Shown in pieces: positions 34,905-45,587 of a DNA stretch of 64,000 nucleotides (positions are counted from its first letter, which is position 1; each line of letters begins with the position of its first letter). The stretch is from contig CM023539.1 of assembly GCA_013350335.1 (NCBI GenBank), positions 68,263,631 through 68,327,630 on the forward strand, given 5' to 3'. A program made the position numbers and the translations under genes. The notes under the pieces were generated by a model, which saw nothing but the letters and a program-made list of their open reading frames with translations, had not been told where the DNA came from and made no database searches. The DNA comes from Chimonanthus salicifolius. Its lineage: Eukaryota; Streptophyta; Magnoliopsida; Laurales; Calycanthaceae.

Positions 34905-35136
34905 ATGTCTTTGATACTAGAAGAAAAGAGAAAGAAAGAAAGAAAGGAAGAATACAAGACTTGGCTCTATGGATCGGGAGTTGAAAATATGGGTCGGCTG
35001 GGTAAACGTGAAAAGGAAAAAAAAAGGAAAACAGAGACTGGGTTGATGGCCGAATGGGTTATGGAGATGATTCAAGTTCAGGACAATAGAGTGGTGGCTG
35101 GCTGGGTCTCTATTCTTTTCTCCTTTTGTTTATAGA
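34905..35136 (+). repeat. Host repeat A, copy A3
   Basis: Matches A2 from AGAAGAAAAGAGAAAGAAAG through GACTTGGCTCTATGGATCGG and the uninterrupted GGCCGAATGGGTTATGGAGA (about 35047). It then shares GGGTCTC.ATTCT.TTCTCC and GTTTAT with A1 (about 4837-4869). The match ends at about 35136, where the sequence turns GC-rich. Confidence 0.7.
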
Positions 35137-35925
35137 ATCTTTAAAGATCGTGCTGAGCGAGTGAAGCAGTTTCGAGAAGACACCATCGCCAGATCTGCAC
35201 GGAGGTTTACAAATCGTGGCATCGAGATCTGAAACCGGCGGTGTTCCTATCGCCAGTGAATCCAGATCCCATCGCGGGCGTCGTCACTTTCAATCGTGGC
35301 GGAAATCAGAAAATCATGGCGGAAATCGTGGCTGGATATCAGAACCAGCGGTGGAAATCAGAACTGTAGGCGGTGCTTATCGGTGAAGCCAGCTGCAACA
35401 CCAGATCGCGTCGGAAATCACCAACGGCTGGATATCAGAACCAGCGGCAGAAATCGCGGCGGAAATCAGAACCGAAGGCGGTGCTTATCGGTGAAGCCAG
35501 CCGCAACACCAGATCTAGGTTGAGAGGGGGTTTCTCGGTGAGAAAATCCACCGGCGAGAAGTGAAACAGGCGGTGGCCGCGACGAAAAACCAGCCAGAAC
35601 TAGTGACGCTGCGGCAGATCTGAGAGGCGGGTGACGTGCCTCCGGCAGCGAGATCTAAGAACCAGATCTGAGAGGTGAAAAAACCAGCACGCCGCGGCGG
35701 TAGAAAAAAAAGTCAAATCAGAGACGCGGTAACGGCAGAACAAGAAAAAAAAACGCGTCCAGAGAGAAGACGCGGGGGTTGAGATAAAAAAAAAAAAAAA
35801 CAGTGGTCCACTGTTCTGATCTCGATCCGGCTGTACAAAAAAAAAAAAGAAGAAGAAAAAACCAGTTTTTTTTAACAGTAACAGCAGATACATCCGGCAT
35901 CGAAGAGGGGATTTACACAGCCGTG
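35137..35925 (+). repeat. GC-rich leader of Copia-2 with a 108-bp tandem duplication
   Basis: AGGCGGTGCTTATCGGTGAA followed by GCCAGC.GCAACACCAGATC occurs twice, about 108 bp apart (near 35370 and 35478), with reshuffled ATCAGAACC/GGCGGAAATC units between. Homopurine tracts follow at 35705-35860. It may be the 5' untranslated region or a degenerate LTR of Copia-2. No primer-binding site or matching 3' LTR was found. Open frames are repeat-driven and not called. Confidence 0.5.
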
Positions 35926-37017
35926 ATGTCTTCCTCCAAGCCGAAAACATCTGGAACAAAATTAGTTCCTGTTATTATTCAATCTGAAAGTATTTTTAAT
36001 GCGGGGATCATTCTTACTGAATCAAATTATGATGTTTGGTCACAACTAATGGAGATGCATATTGCCGAAAGGGAAAAACTCTCCTATATTCGTGGTAAGA
36101 CGAGGCCACCTGGAGAATCTGATGATGGATATGAAAAATGGTATGCCGAGAACCAGAAAGTGAAACGATGGCTATTGATGTCCATGACTCCTGATATTAT
36201 GAAGCGTTACTTACCCTTACCCATTGCTTACGAAATCTGGAATGCTCTGTCAAAAGCCTTCTATGATGGAAGTGATGAGTTGCAAGTTTTCGCCTTGAAC
36301 CAACAGGCTTTCACTGCCTCACAAAGTGGAAAGTCTCTTTCAGAATATTATGGCAAGTTGACTGGGATTTTTCACGAATTGGACCATTGAGATAAAGTTA
36401 TCATGAAGGACCCTGATGATATTGTTGCTTACCAAAGGTCTATTGAACGACTAAGGGTACTCATATTTCTTGCCGGATTAGATGCAACGTTTGAACAAGT
36501 TTGTGGCGAGATTCTACGCAAAGAACCAATTCCAGATTTGGAAGAATGTTATGCGTTCATTCGACGAGAAGTGGTTCGTCGTGCAACTCTGAAAGGGGAG
36601 TCAGAAAGTTCTGAAGCTTCCGCTATGGTGACTCAAAACCGACCAATCCAAAACTGGAAAGACCGTTCAAGAGGCAACCGTCCAAAGAACACCAATGATG
36701 TCGATAAGTCTGCTTATAAATGCACCCGTTGCAATCAGACTGGGCATACCAAAGATCGTTGCTTTGAACTTGTGGGATATCCAGAATGGTGGGATCATAG
36801 TCGTGCTTCCCGAAAAAAGAAGACTATAACTGCCACTATTGCTGAAACAAAGACAGATGATGATGTTACAGAAAGGCCCTCAGCATTAGTCACCGCGACA
36901 GCTAATGGTGGTAAGTTTTTTAATATTTCTACAACTGTTTCTAATAGTACATGGATAATTGATTCTGGTGCTACCAACCATATGACATTTGATTCTAGAC
37001 AGTTCAACCCTCTTTAA
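35926..37017 (+). pseudogene. gag: Copia-2 gag and protease remnant
   Basis: Starts MSSSKPKTSG at 35926. The UBN2/gag-like segment includes NYDVWSQLMEMHI and IWNALSKAFYDGSDELQVF. A zinc knuckle CTRCNQTGHTKDRC lies near 36720, followed by the family signature ELVGYPEWW. The protease core WIIDSGATNHM is near 36952. Stops at 36388 (TGA) and 37015 (TAA) interrupt one continuous frame. Confidence 0.9.
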
Positions 37018-39593
37018 CCATCCTCACAAAAAATTGTTTCCACTGCCAATGGTACCACTACCCCAGTTCTTGGGAAAGGATCTTTGACCCTCATTGATAC
37101 TTTGAATTTAGATTCTGTTTTAGTTGTTCCATCTTTAGAATATAACCTTTTGTCAGTTTCCCAAATAACCACAGTCTTATCTTGTGTTGTGAACTTTTGG
37201 CCTGATTTTTGTGTTTTTAAGGACATCTGAACAAAGCAGACGATTGGTAGTGGTATTAGACGAGGGAAGCTATATTACTTAGACTTGGTGTCAGGAACTT
37301 CCGACAAATTACGACAAGTCTTGATAGTAAATTGCTCTGAAAGGGAAAAGAAGAAATCTGAAGTCTGGCTATGGCATCGACGTATGGGGCATGCTTCATT
37401 CGGCTATCTAAGAAAATTATTTCCTAGTTTATTTGAAAAATTGGACGTTTCTAGTTTCCATTGTGATGTTTATGAATTGGCGAAAAGTCATCGAACTTCA
37501 TTTCCATTAATTTTGAATAAAAGTCCGCTTCCTTTTATGGTTATACATTCTAATGTCTGGGGTCCGTCCAAAATCTCAACTTTGGGAGGATCACATTGGT
37601 TTGTTACTTTTATTGATGATTATACACGGATGACTTGGTTGTGCTTAATGCAGTCTAAAAGTGAGATGAACCTATTATTTCAAAAATTTCATAAAATGGT
37701 TGGCACTCAGTACAATGCCCAAGTTAAGGTTCTTCGCAGTGACAATGGTGGAGAATATCAGAGTTCTGAACTTCAGCAGTATTTGGAAGCTCACGGAACT
37801 ATTCATCAAACTATTTGTTCCAATTCACCCCAGCAGAATGGAGTCGCCGAGCGAAAAAATCTACATTTGTTGGAAGTTGTTCATGCCTTATTAATCGAAG
37901 CCCATATGCCATTATCCTACTAGGGTGAAGCACTTACTTCCGCAGCATACTTAATCAATCGGGTACCCTCTAGCTCTGTTGATTTCCGGACACCATTCCA
38001 GGCGCTCATTGATGCTGTTGTTGCTCCAGTCGTTTCAAATGTACCTCCTCATGTCTTTGGTTGTGTAGCATTTGTACGTCTTCATAAACATCAACGCAAC
38101 AAGTTAACTCCTCGAGCGTTGCGATGTGTTTTTGTTGGATATGCTACAACCCAAAAGGGGTATCGATGTTATCATCCTCCAACTAAACGTATGTTTATCA
38201 CAATGGATGTGGTTTTCCATGAACATTTAATGTATTTTTTGTCTGAGCCTGAACTTCAGGGGGAGTCCCAGAGGGAAATTCAGACTCTAGATTATGACTA
38301 TGAGTATCACACTTCCGTTGAAAGTGAATCCCTTGATTCTGGTAACCAGGATGTGGGTGAATTGGATTTGAGTGGTAGAACTTTGGATCAAAGTGGTGGT
38401 CGTGATGAACGCCCAGAAGCTGAAGGAGTGACACTACTAGAAGGAATAAGTCAATTCCCACCAGTCGAGTATGAGCCTCTCATTGATGTACCACACCAAT
38501 CGTCATGTAATGAGGATGTTCTTGATATTGTGTCTGAGCCACCAAAGAAACAACTACCACAACGTCATACTAGAGGTATTCCTAAACCCACATATGAACC
38601 TGAACTTTCTAGTAAAGTTAAATATCTCATGAGTCATTATGTGTCTAACCACCGTTTGTCTGAATCAAATCAATTATTTGTAAATCAATTATCTACTGTA
38701 TCTATTCCTAACAGTGTGCAGGACGCCTTAGCTGACCCAAGGTGGAAAGCTACTATGAACGAGGAAATGAATGCCTTGCAGAAAAATAAAACCTGAGATC
38801 TCACTGATTGCCCACCAGGAAAGAAACCAGTGGGATGTCGATGGATTTACACTGTGAAGTACAAGGTAGATGGAATGGTTGAACGATTTAAAGCAAGACT
38901 GGTGGCAAAGGGTACACCCAAACCTATGGGATCGACTACACAGAGACATTTACACCTGTAGCTAAAATCAACACTGTTCGAGTATTGTTGTCTTTAGCTG
39001 CAAACTTGGATTAGCCATTACAACAATTTGATGTGAAGAATGCCTTTCTGCATGGAGAATTATCTGAAGAAGTTTATATGGATCTTCCACCCGGGTGCAT
39101 GACACCGGAAAGACACAGTCATAAGGTGTGTAGATTAAAGAAATCATTGTACGGATTGAAACAATCTCCGAGAGCATGGTTTGGAAGGTTCAACAAGTCC
39201 ATGATAGCATTTGACTACCATCAGAGCAATTCAGACCACACTTTATTTCTGAAGAAACAACATGGTAAGATCACCGCACTCATTATATATGTAGATGACA
39301 TGATAGTTATAGGAAATGATCCAGTAGAAAGGAAGGCACTATAAGAATACTTGTCCAGAGAATTCGAAATGAAGGACCTTGGTTCCTTGAAATATTTTCT
39401 TGGGATCGAGGTGTCTAGATCCAATGAAGGAATCTTTCTGTCTCAAAGAAAGTATGCTTTAGACCTATTACAGGAAACTGGTATGTCAGCATGTCAGCCT
39501 GCTGATACACCGGTGGAAGATGGCTTGAAGTTGTGTGTTGAACTAGAGTGAGTTCCAATTGATAAAGAAAGATACCAGAGACTTGTAGGGAGG
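37018..39593 (+). pseudogene. pol: Copia-2 pol remnant: integrase and partial RT
   Basis: Pre-integrase WHRRMGHASFGYLRKLF (about 37374), integrase core HSNVWGPSKIS, FIDDYTRMTW, SDNGGEY and NSPQQNGVAERKN (37540-37860); RT with [41 protein letters not shown] and catalytic YVDDM (about 39290). Breaks: stops at about 37228, 37921, 38794, 39013, 39342 and 39549, and a 1-bp deletion near 38911. The rest of RT, RNase H and the 3' LTR are absent. Confidence 0.9.
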
Positions 39594-39676
39594 GCTCTCT
39601 CTCTCTCTCTCTTTGTTTCCTCTGTTCTTCTATAGTGTTTGAAATTGGATGAAATAACATCACTTTCCTCCTTCAG
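39594..39676 (+). other. P450 intron remnant with CT microsatellite
   Basis: GCTCTCTCTCTCTCTCTCT (39593-39611) marks the Copia-2 breakpoint. The rest runs to a good acceptor, CCTCCTTCAG, directly before P450 exon 2. Confidence 0.7.
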
Positions 39677-40301
39677 GACATGTTTGTTGCAGGAACTGAT
39701 ACAACACAAGGAACAATGGTGTAGGCGATGGCAGAACTGATGAGACATCCTTGCGCGATGGAGAAAGCCCAAACTGAGATAAGAAGAGTTTTGGGTAGAA
39801 AGCAAAAGGTGGAAGTAGAAGACCTTCATCAAGTGAATTACTTAAAATTCATAATTAAGGAAACTCTACGCTTGCATCCTGTTGCTCCACTTCTAGCTCC
39901 ACATGAACCCAGCACAGATGTTACCATACGAGGATACCACATTCATTCCTACGAAAACAAGAGTCCTTATAAATGTATGGGCCCTTGCAAGAGATCCCAA
40001 GCTATGGGAAAATGCATAGCAATTTCTACCAGAGAGATTTGAAAACAATCCCGTTGATTTCAAGGGCAAGGACTTGCAGTTTATTCCTTTTGGTGTAGGG
40101 AGGAGAATGTGCCCTGGAATGTCATTCTCTTCTATGACAATGGAGCTTGGTCTTGCCAACCTTCTTTACTGGTTTGATTGGAAGTTGCCGAATGACATGA
40201 GCATCGAAAATATGGACATGTCTGAACTCACTGGAATCATAGTTCATAAGAAAACTCCCCTTCATTTGATTCCAGTTCATCACTTCAATACAAATACCTA
40301 A
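39677..40301 (+). pseudogene. Cytochrome P450 pseudogene, CYP71-clan exon 2
   Basis: Begins after a TTCAG acceptor with the I-helix segment DMFVAGTDTTQGTM, then the ExxR helix (KETLR in FIIKETLRLHPVAPLL), the heme loop FGVGRRMCPG with its Cys ligand, and a natural stop at 40299. These are hallmarks of the last exon of plant A-type P450s, ER-anchored monooxygenases of specialised metabolism. Breaks: TAG at 39722 (a normally Trp-encoding position), a 4-bp tandem duplication ATTC (39941-39948) shifting the frame, and TAG at 40017. Exon 1 is missing and replaced by truncated Copia-2. The substrate cannot be guessed. Confidence 0.93.
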
Positions 40302-40413
40302 AGTTGTGTTTGATAGGTTTCTTAAAACCATTGTACTTCATAATAAATCAAGTTTGGTGCATGAATTTCTTGTGTTTATAATGGATATTTTCTCTCCTTG
40401 CCATTTTTACTTG

Positions 40414-40990
40414 TTTTTTTTTTTTTGAATAATGGGTAAGATTCATTAAAAGTGGGAAAATCCCGGAAAGAGAAAAATATACAAAAGAGCTCAAAACATG
40501 AGCAAGCAAAAAACCAAAACGCCCACAACCCGGACCAGATCAAAACAAACCCACAAGGGGCAAAAAACAAACACTAAATGTCAGTGAAAACTCCCGTACC
40601 CAAAAAAGACAGAATGGGAGTACCTAAATTGTTAGCCCAAGAAATGAGATTCAGAACGGGAGAGTCATTTTTCTTTGCAAAAACCAAGTGATTAATATTG
40701 AGACTCCGAATGAGCCCGACTGTAGCATTTGCATGAGACTTGAGGCTCCAATGGCAGGAAGAGGGAACATTGAGGGTCAAAAAAATATCACAGTCAGTGA
40801 TAAGAATTCTAACCACAGAGAGATTTTGTCTCAAACATGATCTGAGAACCTTCTAACAGGACAATAATGAGAAGTGGTTGCAACTAATGGACTCGGCAGG
40901 AAAAGCACACGAGCCCAAGATTAAGTCATGAGCATCACTTAGCTGCGAACAAAAAAGATGCGATTATAGACAAGGAGAAAACCAAAGGTA
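40414..40990 (-). other. LINE 3' UTR and poly(A) tail
   Basis: The plus strand shows 13 T, then GAATAATGGGTAAGATTCAT and an A-rich stretch. The same end motif (GATTGGGTAAGATTCATT) occurs at the LINE fragment near 56614, so it is the conserved 3' end of this LINE family. Confidence 0.75.
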
Positions 40991-41795
40991 AGGGTGGAAG
41001 AGAAAGAGAGGGGGAATGGGCGATGGAGTGTAGGGGTAGAGGAGAGAGGGTGGTGGGGGGGGGGGGGGGGGTGGGGGGGGGGGGGGGGGGGGGAAGGTTC
41101 CAAAGAGAACAAAACAAACTACCTGTCTTGGCAAGGTCAAGGTTCGAGAGCAGGAAGAACATCCTACTCCTAATATCAGCAGTAATGTTAGAAAATTTTT
41201 TAAGAGCATTGTTGTAGGAATTTTTGAAAATCCCCAAGTTCCTTTCCCTCCAACAGTGCCAAACAAGAGCAGGGAGGGAAAGGTTGGCGGCCAACTTCTG
41301 AAGGGGCGATGTCCTGGAGTTGATAAGATGGATGGCCTGAGAAGTAATGTCAGGTTCAGCTGACTAAAAACGGAATTTGGCACACAAGGATTTCCAAATC
41401 GAAGAGACAAATTCACATAAAAGAAAATGCCGATTGGATTTAGCAGCAGAGTGGCATAGCATGCAAGTAGTTTGGCAATTGACACCTAAACGAGCAAGCT
41501 GATCAGTAGTCTTGAGCCCATTGTTAAAGAGGAGCCAAACAAAAATGGAGTGGCGACTAATACAACCTGGAAACCAAACAAGATCAACCCAGATCGGGTG
41601 AGCCAAGCTGTAATAATGCTCCTTAAAGACTGAAGAGAAACTAAAGGCTCCATCGTTATTAGCAGTACAAACAATAGTATCTGGGGTGGGGTGCACATGA
41701 ACCTCTATTTGCCGAACCATAGTCCAAATAGAAGATGGAACTTCAGAAGTAGGACGAGGAAGGTGCCAGATACCCTCAGAAATGAAGACAGAAAT
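40991..41795 (-). pseudogene. LINE ORF2, 3' part (zinc-binding region)
   Basis: Minus strand. Contains WFPGCISRHSIFVWLLFNN, DQLARLGVNCQTTCMLCH and ALVWHCWRERN, typical of the RVT zinc-binding domain and tail at the C-terminus of plant LINE ORF2. It carries a stop after LCAKFRF (about 41364) and frameshifts. The frame continues exactly from the piece right of the inserted solo LTR. Near the end it runs into a poly-C tract (poly-G on plus, 41055-41093). Confidence 0.85.
41055..41093 (+). repeat. Poly-G tract G17-T-G21
   Basis: Seventeen G (41055-41071), one T, then 21 G (41073-41093). On the LINE strand this gives a run of proline codons. Its length is unusual for plant nuclear DNA and may be partly a sequencing or assembly artefact. 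Confidence 0.95.
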
Positions 41796-42999
41796 AGTAA
41801 CACCCTGGAATTTCAAAGTTATCAATTTATATGAATTTATTCATATTTACGGAATTGCCATTGTGATATATTTGAGTTGAATTTAAATGGGTCAATGGTT
41901 CAAACAAGACCCAATGGTTAGTAGTTTTAATTACAAAACAAATAAATGGATAAGGTGGACTCAAATGGGTCAAGAGTTGTAATTGGGTCAAATGGGTCAA
42001 AATGGCTAATTTGGACCCAATGGGTCGGGTTTGACTTTGTTGACCACTAAGTGAGTCCAAGATTGATTAAAGTGGGGCTGGTTGGAGTTTGAAATAAAAT
42101 CATATAGTTAAGTTAAATAGTGAGCTGATTTGGAAATAAATTATAAGTGAGTGAATTGATTTGAATTAAGTTATGAGTAAGTGAGTTGTTTTAAATTATA
42201 AATGAGTTTGATGGAATATTTATTCTAAGTGAGTGAGGTGTAGATAAAAGGTTTTTGGTTGTTTTCAAATTCAAACATGTTCCAACGTTGGTTGCATGGA
42301 AATTATGGCCTATGCATGAAACTCCAAAGATGGAGACAATTGGAGTTGCCGTTTCATGGAGTTACAAAAGGGGTCCTTGACTTTTCAAATTCAAAAAGGT
42401 TAGACTACACGTTGGAAAGGGCATGAGGGTTTATTCCATGCTTAGGTATTCAAAGAGACAACCAATGGAGGGAGGGTGAAGCACATGGGAGTTTCATTTA
42501 CATGTGAAACTCTCACATGCAAAATTAATGCAAGATGGATAGTGTGAGGAATGCACACAGCAAAACCGTTGGGAACCCTTGGTGTTTCATTTCATAGATG
42601 AAACCCCAAGGAACTTAAAGGATTCTAATTATGGAGAGATGAGTTACACAAGGGCTGAATTAACCTTGGGCTGATTTTGGTTAAACCAAGAACAGCAGCT
42701 GGTCGTGGATTTGTAATCAGTCTTGGGTTGTTTTCTTTCACCAAATCAAGAGCACACATTGAGCAAAGGAGGGGGGAATCAAGGTTTCTCATCTAAAGCC
42801 AATATTCTTTCTCTCTCTCTACCTCTTTGCCGTGTCCTACATTTTAAAAATAAGAGCAGCAGCTGGTTGCTTAATCAGTCCTTGACCATCAAGGAATCAA
42901 GAAGAAGGAGAGGCTAGGAAAGGGAAAGAAACAAGCCGGAGTGAAGATCAATTGGAGGAGTCGCGGAAAACGGTAGGTTTTCGATAAACAATTTTTAAA

Positions 43000-44420
43000 T
43001 CATGATCCGGCCATTGGATGGCCGAATCTAACAAGGGTTAGATATTGGATGGAGGTACATGAATGAGATAAAAAGATGGACCATAGGGTTCGGCCCCATT
43101 GGATGACCGAACCCCATGGAAATAATTGATTTATTTGGATGGTTTTTGGAAGTTAAAACCATACAAGTATGGGACTGTTTTTAGATGATTTTAAGTGTGT
43201 GTTTTAAAAAGGTTAAAACATAAATAAGGAAGTTTGTTTTAGACATAGATGAATGATTAAGAAATTCAAAACCAAAGGTCATAGGGTTCGGCCACCATGG
43301 AGGGCCGAACCCCATGCAAATGATGGTTTGGTTTTGATGTATTTGAAACATATAAACCATGAAGTTGGTGGACTGTTTTTGGGTTTTATTTAAGATTCAA
43401 ATACATGTTTTAGAAAGGGTTAAAAACATGGATCTGAATGACAAAGGACTGAAGTTAGCATGGTTTAAAACAGTCGTTCAAAACTGATGAAATGGACCAT
43501 TTGGATCGGCCATTTTGGATGGTCGAATCCCATGAAATGTTATGGTCATTTGGGACAAGTAGATGAACTGATTTGGATGGTGTTTAAGAGGTATAAAGGC
43601 AGCAATATTATATTGATATTGTATGTTTAAATAACACCTAAAACATGTTTGAAAGACCAAAACATGGACATAGGGTTCAGCCACCTTGGATGGCCGAACC
43701 CCATGTAAATAATTGATGTAATTTGGTGAAGTTTAATTTACTGTTTTGGTGGATGTATATGCGGTTGAACCATGTGTAATTCATGGTTGAGTTAGCATGA
43801 TTAAACCATGAATAATCATGGGTAATTGATGGATCAATAAAATCAAGAGAACCATTGGTTCGGCCATATGTATGGCCGAACCCATGGACCATTTTTATGG
43901 ATAGATTTGGTTGAATGAAAAGGTCTCAAGTTTGAATATTATGGAACAATATGAGGTGTTTAAAAGGGTACCAAGTGAGCATTTGGATAAGCCATGGTTA
44001 GGCCATCTCATGGCCGAACTATGGGGTACTATGGCTAAGTTAGGACTTGGAGGTTTAAATGGGAAAGCCATAGGGTTCGGCTATATGTATGGCCGAACCC
44101 CATGGACCATGAGTATGGGATTTATGAATCCATTTCATAAAAAGGATCGCTGGTTTTAATGTTAGTAAAATTATTTATTGGTAGCAATGGCATAAAGGTA
44201 ATTATCGATGAAATGATAAAAAAAAATCGTATGATCATGGGGTTGGACCCAAACTAGTATGGTGTGGTTCGACCATGTGGTATGGCCGAACCCCACCAAG
44301 TGATATTTTGTGGATTAAGGTTTTCAATAAAATATTTGGATGGTGTTAATCCAAATTAAGAGAGATCAATTGGTAAATAGGTGAGGTTCGGCCATGGGGT
44401 ATGGCCGAACCCCACAAAGT
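43000..44420 (+). repeat. Array of spaced GGTTCGGCCA...TGGCCGAACC hairpins, copy 1
   Basis: About ten inverted-repeat units of roughly 30 bp, e.g. GGTTCGGCCATATGTATGGC at about 43858, and others near 43005, 43085, 43285, 43505, 43675, 43995, 44075, 44265 and 44385, spaced 80-220 bp. Several arms differ by compensating or single changes, so hairpin potential is largely kept. Confidence 0.85.
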
Positions 44421-44709
44421 GGATTTTTGGGTTTTAGATCAAATTAGGATTATATGGTCAAATGATTAACTTGCTGCCATGTACATAGGGTATTTGGATT
44501 TCTAGAACGGTGTACAAGCCGTGATCGGAAGACAGTTCAAAGGAAGGGTTGAACAAAGTAAACTTGTAGGTTTCCTACCATTATTGTAACCACTATTTCA
44601 TATGCTGTTTTATGTTGATTTTGATATCTTATATGATTGTAAAGTTATGTTTCTAAATGACATGTTTGCATAGACATCTCATGCATGGCATGGGATGAAG
44701 GTGTTGTAA

Positions 44710-44860
44710 CCGGAGGCCACACTCCGTCGGGGCGTCCGAAAGACCACTGTGGGGTACCCTGATGATGAGAATCCCATCAGGAGGAATCCGGAGGCCACAC
44801 TCCGTTGGGGCGTCCGAAAGACCACTGTGGGTTACCTTGACGATGAGAATCCCATCAAGT
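44710..44860 (+). repeat. 78-bp tandem duplication inside solo LTR copy 1
   Basis: CCGGAGGCCACACTCCGT begins at 44710 and 44788, each followed by GGGGCGTCCGAAAGACCACT and a GATGAGAATCCCATCA segment. The inverted element at 57245-60621 has only one such unit (about 57965-58045). Confidence 0.9.
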
Positions 44861-45587
44861 GATGGCTATGTTGAATGGTGATGGGTGGGACTCATTACAT
44901 GTTCATTTCATACATAGCATGTTTTTATGGAATTTTGTCTCACATGTATTATTATTATATTATTTGCATGTTTTTGACTAACCATGTGGTAGCTCTATTT
45001 GGAAACACTACTGGGCGAGTTGATCTAACGCCCTATCTATATCCTTAGTGGATGATGCAGGGAAAGGAAAAAACGTGGAGCGAGAAGAGGACCAAGTACG
45101 GAAACTTGGGCGGTTTGAATGATTGGAATGGATTATGAATGGACTATTTTATGGACTTGATATTTGATATGTTTGGACAATGTAATTTGGTAATTAGTTA
45201 TGTTGGCTTGTAATAAGTAGTTAAGATAGATGCTATGGTTTGTTTTATGTTGGATGTTTTGATTACACGATTAGTTAAGATTGATTAGTAATTTTGGAGA
45301 ATAAATTATGTACTTTGCTATCTAAGAATGGAAAATTGGATTAGTCATAAGTTCTATTATAACCATAGTTAGATTTAGACTAAGTTAATTCCGCAAGTTA
45401 TATGTACCATGTGCGGATCAGTTTTATGGACTTAGCTCATACGCACATGGGCTTGGCCAGTTAAGGGTCGGATTTAGAAATCCGAACTTAACTCGCGTCG
45501 TGACACTCTGCCCCGATCACATGGTTATTATATTTAAAAAAATAAAATAAACTCTGAAAAGTAGAATGAAAAACGCGGGGTGTTACA

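Larger units (their letters stand above)
35926..39593 (+). mobile_element. Copia-2: truncated Ty1/Copia retrotransposon
   Basis: Gag to mid-reverse-transcriptase of a second Copia lineage, with no LTRs found. It stops in the RT region just after KERYQRLVGR (about 39593), at a CT microsatellite, and is followed directly by the end of a P450 intron. Numerous stops and at least one 1-bp deletion make it inactive. It is less similar to Copia-1 than either is to the general Copia pattern, so these are separate families. Confidence 0.9.
41796..45587 (+). mobile_element. Giant solo LTR (3.8 kb) with hairpin array, copy 1
   Basis: Inserted in LINE ORF2. Ends AGTAACACCC (a probably mutated TGTAACACCC) and GGGTGTTACA, flanked by 5-bp GAAAT (41791-41795) and GAAAC (45588-45592), a target duplication with one mismatch. 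If the insert and one duplicate are removed, the LINE frame resumes. There is no coding region. TGTAACA termini, 5-bp duplication and a TTAACTCGCGTCGTGACA segment near the end suit a solo LTR of a plant Ty3/Gypsy element with very long LTRs. A second, inverted copy lies at 57245-60621. The lineage is an inference. Confidence 0.82.

Noticed and set aside
35296..35564. Overlapping Arg/Ser-rich frames
   Set aside because: Produced by a 108-bp tandem duplication and GC-rich composition; no ordinary protein features.
41023..41217. Poly-glycine frame on the plus strand
   Set aside because: Caused by the poly-G tract within the minus-strand LINE.
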